Of a stretch of 64,000 bases of DNA, positions 63,094 to 64,000 are shown piece after piece. Below the pieces are notes generated by a model, which saw only the letters and a list, made by a program, of their open reading frames with translations, did no database searches and had not been told where the DNA came from. Every line of letters starts with the position of its first letter. Within the stretch, counting starts at the first letter, position 1. The position numbers were made by a program, and so were the translations under genes. The DNA comes from Drancourtella massiliensis (GTDB taxonomy: Bacteria > Bacillota > Clostridia > Lachnospirales > Lachnospiraceae), in assembly GCF_016900655.1 (NCBI RefSeq), contig NZ_JACJKH010000007.1, positions 1-64,000 on the forward strand. Reading direction: 5' to 3'.

Positions 63094-63651
63094 CTAAAAT
63101 ATGCCAAGATGCTCCAGAAGAATTTTGAGTCCGATCAGAATCAGGACAATTCCGCCGAAACATTCCGCTTTATTTCTGTATTTTGTTCCGAATACCGTAC
63201 CGATTTTCAGGCCGGCTGCTGAAATCACAAATGTCAGGCAGCCGATAAACGCTGCTGCCGGGGCAATATTGACATCCAGAAACGCAAATGTCACGCCGAC
63301 TGCCAGAGCATCGATACTGGTCGCCACTGCCAGCGCAGTCATTTCCTTCACGTCAAACCGTGCACCCACGCATTCCTCTTCTCCTCTGGACTCCCGGATC
63401 ATATTTCCTCCGATGATGGCCAGCAGAATAAATGCGATCCAGTGATCCACACTCTGAATAGCTCCCTTAAAATTCACACCTACAAAATATCCAATGGTCG
63501 GCATCAATGCCTGAAATCCTCCGAAATAAAGTCCTACACACAATATGTATTTCGGTTTTGCCACTCCCACAGACAGTCCTTTACAGATGGATACTGCAAA
63601 TGCGTCCATGGCAAGGCCCACTGCTATGAAAAACAGTTCCAAAAATCCCAT
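63094..63651 (-). CDS. mntP: Manganese efflux pump MntP
   Basis: A 186-residue membrane protein with six helices in two repeats. The conserved acidic residues sit in [14 protein letters not shown] and [11 protein letters not shown]. It exports manganese when the metal is in excess. The ATG at 63651 has AGGAGG and matches the family start. A yybP-ykoY riboswitch with terminator lies upstream, the standard control of this gene. Confidence 0.95.
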   Translation of the reverse strand: MGFLELFFIAVGLAMDAFAVSICKGLSVGVAKPKYILCVGLYFGGFQALMPTIGYFVGVNFKGAIQSVDHWIAFILLAIIGGNMIRESRGEEECVGARFDVKEMTALAVATSIDALAVGVTFAFLDVNIAPAAAFIGCLTFVISAAGLKIGTVFGTKYRNKAECFGGIVLILIGLKILLEHLGIF

Positions 63652-63715
63652 TTCTTTTTCCTCCTGGTTGTTTTTTCTTCCCTTAAAATCTGCGCAGAAC
63701 TTCCGTAAAAAGAGC

Positions 63716-63765
63716 AAAAAAAATCGAGTCCTACCCATATCATCTTCTGATACAGATAAGTCTCG
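63716..63765 (-). terminator. Riboswitch-controlled terminator before mntP
   Basis: On the minus strand CGAG (63765-63762) pairs with CTCG (63728-63725), with inner CTTATC/GGTAGG and ATCA/TGAT pairing, followed by A and eight T. Its 5' part is also the 3' strand of the riboswitch P1 stem, so aptamer folding and terminator are mutually exclusive. Confidence 0.75.
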
Positions 63766-63838
63766 TTGTTTCATACAAAGCCAGGATCGCTCCAATATGT
63801 TGACTTTGTCACACCGAAAGTGCCAACTACTCCCTTAT
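63756..63838 (-). promoter_or_regulatory. yybP-ykoY (Mn2+) riboswitch aptamer
   Basis: The minus-strand RNA starts ATAAGGGAGTAG, then shows ACAAAGTCAACAT, a second arm with ATCCTGGC, and ends ACGAGACTTAT. These are the conserved blocks of the yybP-ykoY aptamer, which binds manganese. P1 pairs ATAAG (63838-63834) with CTTAT (63760-63756). Manganese binding would hold P1, prevent the terminator and turn mntP on. Confidence 0.88.
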
Positions 63839-63887
63839 GCTCATTCTTTCTTTGTCATTTCCGCGCCAGCGTTCATCGCTGTTTTGT

Positions 63888-63916
63888 ATTATAACCGACA
63901 TTCTGCCTTCTTTCAA
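63888..63916 (-). promoter_or_regulatory. Promoter of the mntP riboswitch transcript
   Basis: On the minus strand TTGAAA (63911-63916), 17 bases, then TATAAT (63888-63893). The aptamer starts about 50 bases downstream. Confidence 0.7.
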
Positions 63917-63957
63917 CATTTTTTTCATGATCTGAGCACTTTCTTTCTCACTGCGTC

Positions 63958-63997
63958 AAAAACGGCAGTCCTCCTCACCCGGGTAACTGCCGTTTTT
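63958..63997. terminator. Bidirectional terminator at the right edge
   Basis: AAAAACGGCAGT (63958-63969) and ACTGCCGTTTTT (63986-63997) are perfect 12-bp arms with T-rich ends. It insulates mntP from a gene beyond the window. Confidence 0.8.
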
Positions 63998-64000
63998 TCT

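Noticed and set aside
1-64000. CRISPR arrays, rRNA or tRNA genes
   Set aside because: No regularly spaced repeats, no rRNA-like segments and no convincing tRNA cloverleaf were noticed by reading; a tRNAscan run would settle the tRNA question.

Overview
The window looks like part of a chromosome of an anaerobic Gram-positive bacterium of the Clostridia, most likely family Lachnospiraceae (inference). The reasons are strong AGGAGG ribosome sites, a pta-ackA-yceD-rpmF block, a plsX-acpP-rnc-smc-ftsY block, a Re-type citrate synthase, NfnAB-like flavoproteins, Rex, formate-tetrahydrofolate ligase and a selenocysteine reductase. No rRNA, tRNA or CRISPR array was recognised. Most genes lie on the minus strand.

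Positions 1 to about 3640 are accessory DNA, probably one end of an integrative or conjugative element. They hold the start of a probable IS3-type transposase, a small Cys-rich KTR protein, an XRE regulator with its own promoter and dyad operator, a P-loop kinase-like protein and an ANT(6)-Ib-like streptomycin adenylyltransferase. Then come 600 noncoding bases with an oriT-like hairpin and a strong stem-loop, ending in a truncated XRE gene that may mark the junction with the chromosome.

3.9-16.9 kb: an ABC exporter with a TetR regulator, two small membrane ORFs, rlmH, an acyltransferase, a HelD-like helicase, a ketopantoate reductase-like gene, and an NfnAB pair between two iron-dependent alcohol dehydrogenases. 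16.9-31.6 kb is a long minus-strand series: a TPR protein, folD, fhs, ftsK/spoIIIE, a ClpP-like tepA, metY, a CFI-box gene, yebC, a CBS protein, mazF/ndoA without a visible antitoxin, alr, nnr and rex. 31.7-37.5 kb has an ABC-F protein on the plus strand and a minus-strand operon of Re-citrate synthase, a GntR regulator and NADP isocitrate dehydrogenase (a route to 2-oxoglutarate). A perfect 32-bp palindrome overlaps the promoter of this operon.

37.5-55.2 kb contains ilvA, ftsY, smc, rnc, acpP and plsX, then an unusual cargo block (45.4-52.0 kb), then rpmF, yceD, ackA and pta. In related genomes rpmF and plsX are commonly neighbours; here they are separated by grdX, a TetR regulator, grdE, grdB (with in-frame UGA, selenocysteine, and a SECIS-like hairpin), a YkvI-family transporter and a ThrE-like exporter. 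No grdA, grdC or grdD is present, so this looks like an orphan GrdE/GrdB selenoenzyme for an unknown amine substrate. It depends on selenoprotein A and the acetyl-phosphate-forming subunits encoded elsewhere, and the acetate kinase that would use acetyl phosphate is just upstream. This is the most interesting system in the window.

55.3-64.0 kb: mgtE, tmcAL (plus strand), degV, a WalJ-like metallo-hydrolase, coaE, polA and mntP. mntP is preceded by a yybP-ykoY (Mn2+) riboswitch whose 3' end overlaps an intrinsic terminator.
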